From Bubalus kerabau (taxonomy: Eukaryota; Chordata; Mammalia; Artiodactyla; Bovidae), in NCBI RefSeq assembly GCF_029407905.1, contig NC_073632.1:57398964-57462963 (forward strand): a DNA stretch of 64,000 bases, written 5' to 3'. The translations under genes were made by a program, and so were the position numbers. This document shows, piece after piece, positions 40,095 to 51,940 of the stretch (position 1 is its first letter; each line of letters starts with the position of its first letter). The notes under the pieces are model-generated. The model searched no databases and was not told where the DNA came from. It worked only from the letters and a program-made list of their open reading frames with translations.

Positions 40095-41150
40095 AGTCTT
40101 TTCCCAGTGCCTCCTACATGCCAAGCTCTGTGGTGAGACCCTGTCATGACCAAGACAGACAAGGTTCCTACCCTCATGGAACATGATTTAGTGGGAAGAA
40201 ATAGACAGTACTTATAAACAAAGAAATATGTTGTGTGATGTCAAAAAATGAAAGGAAAAAAATTAAGCAGGACAAAGAGATGGAAGTGGTCAGGGAAGGC
40301 TTCTCTGAGGACTCTTAAATGAAGGGAGGGAGGCAGCAAAATGGAGGCCTGCAGGGAGAACATTTCCACAGAGAAAAGTAAGTGCAAAGGCCCAGAGGTA
40401 GAAACCGTCTTGGTAAGTTGATGAAGGGAGGAGTTGTGGCTGGAGCAGAGAAAAAGAGGGGAAGAACAGAAAAAGATAATGCTAGAATAGGCAGAGTCAG
40501 ATCATGTTGAGTTTTGAAGGCCTTGGGTAGCCATTGGAGAGTTTTGAGCCAAAGGCATGGCATGAAGTAATAGAAGCTTTGAAAGGATCATCTGGCTGAT
40601 GTGGAGAGTAAGCTTCAGGGTGGGTAATGGGAAGAGACAGGGAGACTAGGTAGGAAGTGATTATAATCACCTAGATTAAGGAAAATGATGGCTTGAAAGA
40701 AGGAGGTAGTGGTAAAGGGTCAGGTTCAGGATGTTTTCAAGGCAGACTGATGGGGTTTGCAGATGGATTGGATATAAGTTGTGGAAAAAAATAGGAGTCA
40801 AGAATGGCAACCTCAGGAATCTGAGTGAATAATGGGAAGAAATAGATTTGTAGGAAAGGGCAGCAATCAAGGGTTGTATGTGGACATATTTATTTTGAGA
40901 TGCCTGTTGTTCATCAGAGTGAAACATCAGGTAGACAATTGGATCTGTGTGTCTTGGAGTCTGAGGAGGTCTGAGCTAGAGATGGGGATCATCAGCATAT
41001 GGAATTTAAAGCCAGCAAAGGGACTGAGATCACTAGGGAGTAGATTTGAATAGAGAAGCAACCTGAGGACCAAGCCCTGCAGCCTGAGTGGTATAGAGTC
41101 TGCAGGAACAGGAAGTGCCCAAGAGGAGGCTGAAAGGAAGCCAACAGTCA
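40095..41150 (-). mobile_element. L2 LINE, long reverse-orientation copy
   Basis: About 1 kb in L2 order (complement): GACAAGGTTCCTACCCTCATGGAAC, GGTCAGGGAAGGCTTCTCTGAGGA, GTGCAAAGGCCCAGAGG, GTTTTGAAGGCCTTGGG, ATTTTGAGATGCCTGTTG and CATCAGCATATGGAATTTAAAGCC. No open frame remains. Confidence 0.65.
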
Positions 41151-41324
41151 GGGATGGGAATGGGAGTAGTCTGGTGAAATATATGCAGTCAGGGCAGTTC
41201 CTGGGGGAAGTGTGAATTTTGTCTTTGGAATGTTCCCTCCCTTTTCAGTGGTTTTCTATTTTCCCTGTGGTGCCCTTTCTTTCCTCTGATTCCGTTAGTT
41301 TCTCTCATCCCTGATAACAATTGC

Positions 41325-41510
41325 CCTTGTTCTCAAAGTGTGGTCCACTGACTGGGAGCATCAGCACCATCCTTGTTAAAATGCAAATTGTGAGCTCCAT
41401 CCTAGACCTGCAAATGAGAAACTCTAAGAAGTAGAGCCTAGTAAGCTGTGTTTTAATACATTTTTCATGTGCTTCTGATGCATGCAGAAATTTGAGAATC
41501 ACTGCTCTAG
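41325..41510 (+). mobile_element. MER5A-like hAT DNA transposon remnant
   Basis: CTTGTTCTCAAAGTGTGGTCC at the left, GCAAATTGTGAGCTCCATCC and ATGAGAAACTCTAAG in the middle and TTTGAGAATCACTGCTCTAG at the right are both ends of a MER5A-like element. Confidence 0.75.
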
Positions 41511-41584
41511 GGAAAGGAACTAATAAACTGAATCAATGAAAGATAATAGATGAGGCTTACCCTGTTGTCCTTTTCTGAGCCATC

Positions 41585-41682
41585 TGTCTACAGCCAAAGA
41601 AATAAATGTCTAATGACAGATTTTGAGCATCAACCAGTAGACTATTCTTGAGACATCTTCATGGGAGCCAAGGAAACTTCTC
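41585..41682 (+). repeat. Copy A of a 97-bp direct duplication
   Basis: TGTCTACAGCCAAAGAAATA to GGAAACTTCTC is repeated almost unchanged at 42991-43087, 1.4 kb downstream. It belongs to no repeat family I recognise. Confidence 0.9.
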
Positions 41683-41735
41683 CATCCCCACAAATCATAA
41701 AAGCAGGCAGCTGCCTACTTGCCTATCCTGTCTTT

Positions 41736-42014
41736 GATGCTGCTGCTGCTGCTAAGTCGCTTCAGTCGTGTCCGACTTTGTGAGACCCCATAGATGGCAG
41801 CCCACCAGGTTCCGCCATCCCTGGGATTCTCCAGGCAAGAACACTGGAGTGGGTTGCCATTTCCTTCTCCAATGCATGAAAATGGAAAGTGAAAGTGAAG
41901 TCGCTCAGTCGTGTCCGACTCTGTGCGACCCCATGGACTGCAGCCTACCAGGCTCCTCCGTCCATGGATTTTCCAGGCAGGAGTGCTGGAGTGGGGTGCC
42001 ATTGCCTTCTCCGG
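41736..42014 (+). mobile_element. BovA2 SINE, full length
   Basis: Two Bov-tA-like units in tandem, (TGC)n start, and the link CCTTCTCCAATGCATGAAAA between them. Target-site duplication TCCTGTCTTT at 41726-41735 and 42015-42024 is perfect, so the copy is young. Confidence 0.95.
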
Positions 42015-42758
42015 TCCTGTCTTTAGCGTGGGCTCTATTTATAACTATATATTCTATATAGTATTATACAAGTTCACCAACTCCACATATGGCAATAATG
42101 AAAAATTTTAATGGGCAATTCAAAATCTCTAGCACTGGTTCAGAACTTATTTTGTTAAAACACAACTTACTTATCAGGCAATTTAAAATAAAGCCTGAAT
42201 ACTAAGGTACATAATAATAATAACAGAACATTTGTTGAGTTGTAAATTCTTATTCATAAAATACACGTCAAATTTGTTTTAGCTATTTAAATAATAGAGT
42301 TTAATATATATTTAGTTAGGCATTACAATAGTAAGGACTTAAGGAGATTAGAAATAAATGAATCCAATTAAAGAACACGTCTGTGAGATTTGATATGTCA
42401 TAGGTATGAATGAACTGTTTGCTCAGCAACTGTAAAGAAACCATTAAATGATTAACTATCTAGAATAGGTTTAATCAAGAATAAATGCTATAGGAGATAT
42501 TTTAAAATATTTAAGTTAAACAAATGAAGACTTGTGCATTTGAAAACATAGCATCACACCATCATTTTTTGCTGCATCTTTTCCCAGGGAGTTTGAAACC
42601 TGAGGTTCACCTTTTCTGTGATCTGCAGAAATGCTAAGGTCTTGTGTTGTATGGAAAAGGGCAGAGCTTCCAACAGTGTCATGAGGCTTGGCCTTGTGAG
42701 GCCTCCTCAAACACTGTGGGGAATTGGGGGACCCTGAGATCTTGAGGATAGGATTTGT

Positions 42759-42984
42759 TTGTGTGTGTGTGTGTTAGTCGCTCAGTCATGTCTGACTCTT
42801 TGCCACCCTCCTCTTTACCACCAGAGGAGCCTGCCAGGCTCCTCTCTCCAAGGAATTCTCTAGGCAAGAACACTAGAGTAGGTTTCCATTCTCTTCCCCA
42901 GGGGATCTTCCCAACTCAGGGACTGAATCCAGGTCTTCTGCATTGCAGGCAGCTTCTTTACCATCTGAGCCACCAGGGAAGCCC
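42759..42984 (+). mobile_element. Bov-tA SINE with a (GT)n start
   Basis: TTAGTCGCTCAGTCATGTCT through CATCTGAGCCACCAGGGAAGCCC. Target-site duplication AGGATTTGT at 42750-42758 and 42985-42993, directly at the left edge of duplication copy B. Confidence 0.93.
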
Positions 42985-42990
42985 AGGATT

Positions 42991-43087
42991 TGTCTACAGC
43001 CAAAGAAATAAGTGTCTAATGATAGATTTTGAACATCAATCAGTAGATTTTCTTGAGACATCTTCAAGGGAGCCAAGGAAACTTCTC
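42991..43087 (+). repeat. Copy B of the 97-bp direct duplication
   Basis: It differs from copy A at roughly nine positions, including a 1-bp gap. A Bov-tA has inserted exactly at its left boundary. Confidence 0.9.
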
Positions 43088-44289
43088 AGTATTGTGAGAA
43101 GATGATTTCTTTGTGATTACAGGTTTCTTTTCTGTTCCTGGAGTTTGTGTGGAGTTGAAAACGGGAGATGTGCTCTTTCACCCTCTCTGCCAAAGGGTTT
43201 TAGGGTTTAGGAATCAACTTTCTAAGGGTCAGGAGAACTAGGTGAGCAAGCTATTCCTGTGAGAATGGAACCTCAACCAAATGTAAGGGGTTAGGTGAGG
43301 GATTCCCCCATTATTCATCTATTTCAGATATTGGAAGATCTCTAAAGAGAAGATATATTTAAAAAACATCAGTTTCATAAATGAGAGCAAAGGTGAGAGA
43401 GATGGACAGAGAGGGTGGGGAGGTGAGACCGATGGAAACAGATGAAAAAGAGGAGTCAGAGTTGACATGTATGCATTTTATTTTCTATTTGTGGAAATTT
43501 CAAAACATAAGAAAAACTTGATTGGTATTTGTATCATTTTTCTTTCTTTATATTTGACTTTTTTTCCTCTAGAAGTAGACTCAGATTAGGGGTTCTCATG
43601 ATGGGAGAGGAGACTGACAGTTTTTAATTTGCCTTTGATAAAAGAGGCAGCACATTTTGCATTTGTTTATTTGACTTTTAAATATCACCTTAAGACAATA
43701 AGATATAGACTAGCTCTAAGAGCAATAGGATTTGGAACTTTAGACCAGGAAAATTCACAAACACACCTAAACTTTAGTAGCCAGGTATAGAATGAATTTC
43801 TGAGCATAAAAAATTAAGTTCCTCAGAACAAGAAATGTGTCCCCAAAGTAGGGTTTATGCCATTTAAACAATGACAAATATGTCATTTATAACTCACATG
43901 AAACTAAATTGTTTTAAGAAACTCCATGGTGAGGCTTCCTTTTTTTCAATTATAAGTAATATTTTAAGTCATAGTCTCCAAGAAGGAAATAAAATGCCTC
44001 ATAGTTCATTTGAAAGCCTTTAGAGACAGATAATTCTAGAAGGTAGGAAGGGTGGAAAATAGATCAGAAAGTAAGTGAAATGTACAGGCACTGAGAGAGC
44101 AGAAGGACATGTGGATGTTTAAAAATTATAAATGACGTGCATGAGATGTTGAACCTAGGGAAAAAGAAGTTTAGTCGTGCTTTCTCTTTTCTAACAACAT
44201 TATTCACAAAGAAGCAGCCCAGGCTTCTTCTATATAAAGAAAAGAAATTGGGAACCCATTTCAGCATTAGATAGGAGTGCCTAAATTTT

Positions 44290-44860
44290 GCCTCAATTGG
44301 TGTTTCTTTTTTAAGAAATATTTTTCTGATTATAAAAGTCACACATGTTTATTATAGAAAAATTAAGATAATGTGGAGTTTTATAAAGAGAATGTAAAGA
44401 ACATCATTAATCTATTTTACAGATCTCTACTGTTAACATTTTAGCTTTTTGCCACCCACTATATTACAGGCTATGCTGTGCTGTGCTTAGTTGCTCATGC
44501 ATGTCCAACTCTTTATCACACCCATATACATGCCTATACAGTACATGTTAGTTTTAAAAAAGATAATTTTTTACTTTATCAATAGTATTTCTACATTAAC
44601 TAAAAAAAAAGAATGACTGCATAATATTTTATCACAATGGTATGCCATAATTAAATAATGCTTCTATTGTTGGTTCTTATTTGCTTATTTACAATTAAAT
44701 ATAAGATTTATGCTAATAAGCACCCTTGTATATAGACTTTTGATACCCATCTCTGATTATTTTCATAAAACATAGAAGTGGAATTACTGGATTTAAGGTT
44801 TGGACACACCTAAGACTGTTGGTAAAAACTGCTAGTTTATTCTCTTACTGGTAGTATATA
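44290..44860 (+). mobile_element. Old L1-like repeat, interrupted
   Basis: TTTATTATAGAAAAATTAAGATAATG, CTCTACTGTTAACATTTTAGC, then GAATGACTGCATAATATTTTATCAC, AAGCACCCTTGTATATAGAC and AGAAGTGGAATTACTGGATTTAAGG follow the order of a widespread old L1 3' region. A Bov-tA fragment splits it at 44472-44526. Confidence 0.5.
44472..44526 (+). mobile_element. Bov-tA SINE 5' fragment
   Basis: CTGTGCTTAGTTGCTCATGC and ATGTCCAACTCTTTATCACACCCAT are the first ~55 bp of Bov-tA; the rest is missing. Confidence 0.75.
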
Positions 44861-45579
44861 TATATGCCCATTTCACCTTGTCTTCATTGAGATTTATTGT
44901 CATCTTAAAACTCTTTTCTAATTTGAAAGGCAAAAATGACATCTGATAGCTGATGAATCCACACAGGTTATTGCTAGTGAGGCTGAACCTTTAGAGAGTT
45001 ATTTCTCAGCAATTTGTGCATTGTTTACAGCCTTTTTGATCTGATCTGATTGCATAGATATTTCTTACTGATTTTTAGAAGTATATCTCTGGGGATTTAA
45101 AGCACTATTACTACTCACCGCTTCAATACGACTCTAATGGTTCTAAAGACATAGTTGAGGATGAAATTAATTTAGTATTCTAGTTTCCCTAATATCACGT
45201 ATGTCATACTTGCATCACAACTTGATTTTTTAAAAGTGAAGTTAATATACATACCACTAAAATGGTAGCATATGATTTGTTTCTTTGATTTACGATCACA
45301 CAGAATTTCAGAATGATTATTATTAATTATAACCTGGGAATTTAAAAATCCCTCACATAAACTTGCTTACTTAGCAGATATTTCTTTCCCATATATGTAG
45401 AAAGTATTGCCAGTTTTTAAATTTTGGGTCATTTGGATTGGAGAAGAATGAGAGTTTATTGCAGTGAGAATTATTTTGTCAACCATTTGCAAGTGAGTGT
45501 TTGTTCTCTGTAAGATATATTGCAAGACAGAAAACAGAGACCATTAGAAGAGAAAAAATGTAGGAGGTTGTCGTTAGAT

Positions 45580-45810
45580 GGGTTTCCCAGGTGGCACAAG
45601 TGGTAAAGGACATGCCTGTCACTGCAGAAAACTTAAGAGACATGGGTTAGATCTCTAGGTCAGGAAGATCCCCTGGAGGAGGGCATGACAATGCACTCCA
45701 GTATTCTTGCCTGGAGAATCCCATGGACAGGGAAGCCTGGTGGGCTATAGTCCATGGGGTCTCAAAGAGTCCAACACGACTGAAGTGACTTAGTATACAG
45801 GCACCCGCTC
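45580..45810 (-). mobile_element. Bov-tA SINE, reverse orientation
   Basis: GGTTTCCCAGGTGGCACAAG, GGTCAGGAAGATCCCCTGGAGGAGGGCATG and GAGTCCAACACGACTGAAGTG. Duplication GTCGTTAGAT / GTCATTAGAT at 45570-45579 and 45811-45820. Confidence 0.94.
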
Positions 45811-48345
45811 GTCATTAGATATTCCATTCACATGAGAGAGAATAAGTGCCGAATGAGTGGTGGGGCAGTGACTGGTATAGGGCCTCAGAAGAGAGAGCGG
45901 GGAGAGATCACTGTGGCCAGGGAGGGGAAGGGAAGAGTTAGGTGCAGCATGTGCAGTCTTTCTTAGCTGTATTTCAGTTTGTGTCGTGGATTTGCACAAA
46001 TGCATTATGCTATCCCTGTTGTGAAGATGGTTGGTTTTGTCACATCTTACGTTACAGTTCTTGACTTACGTTTTAGTTGTTGCTGTTTGCCTGTTGTTTA
46101 TACCCCTGCTTTTCCTTCTTGAAATCACATGATTGTAAACCTCATTGACTATTATGTAATATTTACTGTCACATATGGGAAGGGTAAACCACCCTTTACC
46201 CTTGTGGGGCTGTCCACTCCATAGCATATTGGATGAAACCTACAAAATGGAGGAGAAAGAGGTTTCTAGGCAGAGGCAATGTTTACATAAAACCCAAGAC
46301 TTTTGGCGAACTATTAAAATCACCAAATCAAAGGGAGAAAACCTCAAGGAGCAAACACAAATCCACTTATTAGTATGAGACTATTACATTTCCAAGGGTG
46401 CCTTCGCCTAATTTCCCAGCAGATTGTCTTCATTCATGAACCCCTCACAGTGTGGAATCCTCCTTATCAGCTATCTCTGCTGGGCTCCGTGGGAGCCTGA
46501 AAATGAAACAGAAAGTAGGTCTCTCTGCTGCGGAGGTTTACCCAGTAGCCAGGCTGCAACTCTGCCAGAATATAAAGAAGGTCATGCACTTCGTGTAACA
46601 GTGACTCTAGAATCCAATTAAAAAGTTTAGTATAAGGCACAGTCATTCCTACTTAATCCGATCACGGTTTAATGCAATCCTCTGCTTATTTCAGTCAGTG
46701 CCTTTGGAGCCAAATCAATTGTATGTCTTTGTTTCCACGTTTTCCTCAGTAATTTGATCACCTTCAGCTGTTTAAAAAAATGTAGCTCAATTGGGAAATC
46801 TGGCAACATCTTTTAAGAATCGCCACATAACATAAAGTCAACAAACTCCAGAATGGCCAGCTCCAAAACTGATAGGACAGAAGCAAAAATTCAGTAATCT
46901 AAAATAAAAGCAGTATAGGGTAAGGTAGAGATGAAGAGGGAAATTCTTGCAAAGAATCTTGACTCAACATGAACTGATCAAATCCTGTTGATTACTTCTC
47001 TGTGCACTCACTCCAACTTGCTTCAAGGGTCATACATGTGTTGGTGCTGCTGTGGGCATAGAGAATGCCAGGCTCCCAGTCAAATGATAGACGTGATATT
47101 GATGCATCTCTCTGAAGCTGACAGTACCTTTCAGCAGTGAAGACATCTTTTGTTTGCTTTGCAAGAGGGCATCACTCTGAGCTTCCCATATCGCAAGTTG
47201 GCATTTGCCTTGTGAGTGGTCATGGGATATTGCTTAAGGAGAGGCTGAGGAGACCAATGATGCAAAAATAGCCCCTTTTTATTCAGTTGGAATTTGAATA
47301 GTTCTAAATATGTATATGACTATTATAAAGTTTGGAGTAGACTCAGATGGTGAATTCTGCAAATTGAATGATTTCTGGCTGTCCATAGTGGAATAAGAGG
47401 ATTACTTTGGTCTGTGCAAATATGGATGAGATTGACAAACTGCAGGTCCTAGTGATTGCAAATTACCTGTTTCACATGGCTTTTAGGGCCTGGGTACCTG
47501 AGGATGTCTATAGAGCTGGTTCAAGTCATTAAAAGGAGAAAAATAAACAGTAAATTGGTATCAACAGCCATTTTGAAAAATATGTCAAATGGCATATGCT
47601 ACAGTTCCTCTTTTGCTAAGCTTTTGATAAGTATCTGGGAGAGCTGCCCTTAAGAGGGTTACCTGTGGGGTCCTGAATAAGAAAAGCTTGACCAGGGCTG
47701 ACTTCTTCCTTTATTAAAGTCAGCTAAGTCAAGCTCCATACTCATTTCAGGGGCTAAAATCTGTGCACCCACGTATTTTATTTTGTCCTACTGCCCAGGG
47801 AAGCACTGACCGACTTTCCTAGGTGTACACCTACCTTTAAGGATATGTGTGTGATACTAGAATGCATCTCTCTAGGGGACGAGGGGGAGGGGGGACCCAG
47901 ACTCTTCTTTGTGTCTGAGTTTGGAGGAAGGAAATGGAACTCGTAATGTGATTCCCATCAGTATCTAGACCTTTAATCTATACAAATGAAATACTCAGTT
48001 TAATAGAATTCTAACAGTAAAACAAATGCTTTATTCTCAGTGAATCCACCATTCAGAGTGGCTCTTGGCAGCACATCAACCGTACTTGAAAAGTCTTTAA
48101 GTGGGTATTTTTTTATTGTGCTTTTCATCCTGACACATCTTTTGAGCTGTTAGAGTCCCGAACAGAGAAATACTCGTCTCAGAATGCCGCGTCTGTGTTG
48201 TGCTATGATCTTCATTTGGTGACTTAGCAATAAAAAACTTAATTAACTTAATAAATATTTTGGCCACACTACAATAGAGTTTCGAGGGTAAAAAGGAACA
48301 GAGCAAATCAAAATGAGTTTGGGATAGAAAGGAAAGAAATATGTC

Positions 48346-48424
48346 CTGTGGCGGATTCATTTTGATATTTGGCAAAACTAATACAGTTATGTAAAGTTTA
48401 AAAATAAAATAAAATTAAAAAAAA
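48346..48424 (+). mobile_element. Very short L1_BT-type insertion (79 bp)
   Basis: The sequence TGGCGGATTCATTTTGATATT to AAATAAAATAAAATTAAAAA is the extreme 3' end of the ruminant L1_BT family with its A-rich tail. A perfect 13-bp duplication AAAGAAATATGTC flanks it at 48333-48345 and 48425-48437, proving a severely 5'-truncated retrotransposition. Confidence 0.85.
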
Positions 48425-48544
48425 AAAGAAATATGTCATAGGGAAGTGTTTGGAATGAAACGTATTACAATTGCTATCAAGGTGAACCTATTGCTCTGGG
48501 GAAAGTGGGTGTGAAAAAGTGCCCTAGGGGGTGGAAACCATACT

Positions 48545-48670
48545 ATTTATTGAGCATGTGTTATCTTCTAGCACTGTGCAATGAGCTTTTCACAGTGTTT
48601 CATCTGAACCTCAGCACATCCCTATGAGGTGTAAAGAGGAAATTGAAGTCTAGACAGGTTATCACACAGT
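48545..48670 (+). mobile_element. MIR-type SINE
   Basis: TTTATTGAGCATGTGTTATC, AGCACTGTGCAATGAGC, CCCTATGAGGTGTAAAGAGGAAATTGAAGT and TCACACAGTAAGAGG are MIR pieces in order. Confidence 0.7.
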
Positions 48671-48799
48671 AAGAGGCTCACACTGTGATCTACTTGACGT
48701 CATGATCTTCTGCTTAGTTTTGATGAATTCTTTTTTGTATTTTTTGGTGCACCAAAACATTAATATTTTTATTGGTGTATCCAAAGTATAACTCTTTGG

Positions 48800-48920
48800 A
48801 GACTTCTTTGATTGTTCAGTGGTTAAGATTCTGGACTTCCACTTCAGGGGGCATGAGTCCAATCCCTGGTTAGGGAAGTTCTACATGCCACAATGTGGCA
48901 AAAAAAAAAAAAAAAAAAAT
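48800..48920 (+). mobile_element. CHR-type tRNA-derived SINE with poly-A tail
   Basis: ACTTCTTTGATTGTTCAGTG, GTTAAGATTCTGGACTTCC, AATCCCTGGTTAGGGAAG, ending in A(19+). Flanking CAAAGTATAACT (48782-48793) and CAAAGTATGACT (48922-48933) are the target-site duplication. Confidence 0.88.
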
Positions 48921-50154
48921 TCAAAGTATGACTTTTTATATTTATTAGCTTTTTCATATGAATATGTAGAATTTACAATCATTTATTGGCTTTCAAACTT
49001 TATTTAAGCCTATTTAATTTGGAGTATTTCATTGGTTGGAAACTATGCAAAAATTTTGGACTTTTTCAATGGTTAAGATGCATACTCTGGGGTCTGATAG
49101 TGTGTAAGAGAAAAGTGAATCCTGTTTACTTTCTGATTGTAGCCTCTGCTTGTACATCTCTGTGCTGAAATGTTGCATTAAGAATGAATTGACAAAAATT
49201 AGTTAGCTGATTTTCAGAGGTATGTGTTTCTTGCTGTCGGTTCTAGAGGCTGAGTGGATACTCCACTGTCCAGTGGACGGAAGTACATTTTGACACAGAA
49301 TATGGTCAAGGATGGGAGCCCTGTCTCCTGCCAGTGCCTAGCTCGCTCACTGTGACATGCATGTGACCTCAGGGTCAGGTGTGTCTGGGGACTCACATCC
49401 CACAGGGGTCTTTTCCACAGAGAAAGGCTGTTGGGTTTCAGGTTATTAGCAGTCACTGAAGAAAGCAATCCTTTTTTAGTTGCATCCTTACCTTCTTCCT
49501 CTTCCACCGAGGTGAACTACTGTGCCAGTTGCCATTGGAACAGACAAAATAGCTCTTGACAGTAGTCTTCCAGGAACTCAGAATGCACTGGGCAAGATAA
49601 GATATAATCCCTTGAAAAATAAGATTTGAGGGGGAAAGAGGTAACCTTCTGGTTCCCTCCTCACTTCCCTCGGGAACTGGCCCCAGTGCCTTGGTCGTGA
49701 AGGAGGTAGTAACTTAGTCCTTCTGTTCATTGCTGTCCCCCCACGGCCACTACAGAGATGCTCAGTAAACACATCCTGAAGGAATGGATGGGTTTAGCAC
49801 CCGGGAAGGGCTTTCTAGAGGTGAGTATGACTTAAGGTAGTTCTTTATAAGAGGGATTTTAAGAAATAGAAAGTCAAGAAAGTATAAGATCAATCTGAGG
49901 AGAACTATTCTGGATGAAGCAAGGGGCTAATGAAGGAAAATTCTGAGATATTGTCAGAAAAATAGATGGGTGCCACATTTTGGCAGGCAATAAGTTTCTG
50001 ACCAGCGAGTGCTCAGAGTCTGCACCGTGTGTGGTTCTTGGGAGTTAAGTAGAGCATATAACAGACCAGTGAGGTAATCAGAGCCCCCAAAACCCAAAAG
50101 ACAAATTGTATGCCTATCTTCTAAATTTTTGTTACTCACATAAGGAGAATTTTT

Positions 50155-50222
50155 TTTTGTCTTTTTTAAAAAGTTTATTTTTTAAGTGAAGGATAATTGC
50201 ATTACAAAATTATGTTGGTTTC
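50155..50222 (-). mobile_element. L1-like 3' fragment
   Basis: TTAAGTGAAGGATAATTGCATTACAAAATTATGTTGG is a ruminant L1 tail piece in reverse. Confidence 0.5.
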
Positions 50223-51079
50223 TGAGTAGATGAGCTATTTGATATGAAACCATTGTAATTTGATGACATCTATCACTGAACAGTGATATTATTGGCCCTG
50301 TTTTAGCCGGTTTCTATTTCTGGTCACTTGGGGAGGAACTCCTTGCCTGAATTATACTTTTGCCTTTGCCTGATCCCTCTGTAGCAGGACAGATAGGGAG
50401 AAGGACAAGAAGGTAAATGAATAGTCACTGAACGGTGGAGATCTGCCAACCACTCTTACGTGTATAATTTTATCAAATACTACACTTAACCTAGCTATCT
50501 TAATCTGAAGAGTGTGGAAAATGCATGCAGAATGTTTAAAAAGGTAAACCCATTAGAGAAAGGAAAAATAATATAAGAAAAAAATAAAGAGACAGTGGAG
50601 TTTGTTGCACAGAATTCATGCCACGAGGATTTGTACACTTGCTGGAGGTGGTGACACATTGAACCTGGGCTCAGGGCTTTTGACTTCATTGCAAAGAAGG
50701 AAACATGACGCATGATATGATTCACAGTGCCTGTGAGACAAAAAGAGCTCAATTACTCACAAGCAGCCGGGCTAGTTCTGGAACCTGAGAGAAGATTCTC
50801 CCATGAGTCCTCATAAGGAAGACTCTGAAACATTTTATTTTGGCTGCCAGTGGGAAGGATTGATATCCTCTTATGAAACCCGAGGAGTCAGCCGAGACTT
50901 CCTGCTGCCTGGGAGCAGGCTGAGGTGGTTGGTAGCTGTGGGCAGGGTCAAGCTGTCATCTTTAGTCCCTGAACACCTCAGCAGTACCTTCTCAGTGAAC
51001 TCTCTTGAGATACACTTTTTCCCCTGTCACATCACAGCCTGCAGTCATTATGTGTATTTCTTTATAGTTTCTTCTCCTC

Positions 51080-51210
51080 AAGAGATTGTAATCTGCACAA
51101 GGGTAGGGGGCTCTACATGCCCTATTCATCCTTTCATCTCCATATAGCACAAAGTCTGGTATATTTTAGGAGCCTAATAAATACTTACTGGGTAAAGGAG
51201 TAGAAAGAAC
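51080..51210 (+). mobile_element. L2 LINE 3' end
   Basis: AGATTGTAATCTGCACAAGGGTAGG, ATAGCACAAAGTCTGGTATATTTTAGGAGCCTAATAAATACTT are L2 3'-end pieces, about 560 bp before exon 9. Confidence 0.65.
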
Positions 51211-51771
51211 TGGTGGGAAAGTATATCCTCAGGTAACTGAATTAGTTAGCCTGTTGAAAAAGGATTTTTAACTAGTTAGCCTGGATACCCTAGTTTGCCA
51301 GCCATATGGGTATTTGGAATGTTTACCCAGGATGACTGATAAAGGAACAGCTGATAAAAGACATTCTTTTTGTCAACCATCAGACAGCACCAGTTGGTCA
51401 GTTTTCTGCTGAGCTCATCCCACAAATAGAAAATCTTTAGACTTTATAATCCATAACTCACCAGCAGGGACACAAAAGCTCAGAGAACTGGAATTCTAGA
51501 TTTATTTTAGACTATATAAAAATAATGAACAATGTATATTTTAATCAAGGCATCTTCATGAGCATATCATATAATTTGGCAGCTACATTCACAGAGATTT
51601 GTTAAATGTTAGGTACTTCCAAAATAATCAAGGTGTTTGTGGAAACCAGTTATATGGCTAACTTTCACTTGATTCCTCCTCAAATATGAATGACTGTCAT
51701 TTCCAGTAACAGAATATGTGTATCTGTCTCCTGTGGTGGCCTATTAAGGGCTGTGTCTTCCCACCCTGCAG

Positions 51772-51940
51772 GGACACGGAATACAAAGGGCTGCAGCTCT
51801 CCCTGGATCAGATCGCAGCCTCCAAACCAGCCTTCTCCTATGCAGGCAGCTCCACTCCTGCCCTGACTGACAGCAGGAAGGGGGCCAAGTCCAGGCTCTC
51901 CAGCTCCAAGTCCAAATCCAGGACTTCCCCATACCCTCAG
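51772..51940 (+). CDS. SIM1: SIM1 coding exon 9: start of the SIM C-terminal region with NLS (residues 333-389)
   Basis: The 169-nt exon completes threonine 333 (AC plus G) and encodes DTEYKGLQLSLDQIAASKPA and on to SPYPQ389. Residues 368-383 (RKGAKSRLSSSKSKSR) are the basic cluster known as the nuclear localisation signal of SIM1. P352 and A371, sites of reported human variants, are the normal residues. Compared with human SIM1 as I remember it, the stretch 348-367 has a few substitutions (near residues 348, 357, 358, 363, 364 and 367), so this is the most variable part seen. Donor CAG|GTAGGT, phase 0. Confidence 0.97.

Larger units (their letters stand above)
27616..51771 (+). other. SIM1: SIM1 intron 8 (24.2 kb)
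   Basis: This intron separates the PAS-encoding exons from the C-terminal region. 28140-30930 and 31150-32740 are AT-rich unique DNA in which I recognise nothing. From about 33.9 kb on it carries several ruminant SINEs, a BovB 3' end, old L2, MIR and L1 pieces and a small hAT-like element, all listed separately. Repeat-free stretches that could hold enhancers include 39300-40080. 43090-44280 and 46000-48330 show nothing recognisable. The acceptor of exon 9 is CCACCCTGCAG. Confidence 0.92.

Noticed and set aside
41768..42061. Open frames through BovA2 and Bov-tA copies (also near 35860-36165, 42755-43105, 52726-53124, 53829-54044 and 58764-59306)
   Set aside because: They recur with nearly the same translation at every copy because they are SINE sequence, not genes.
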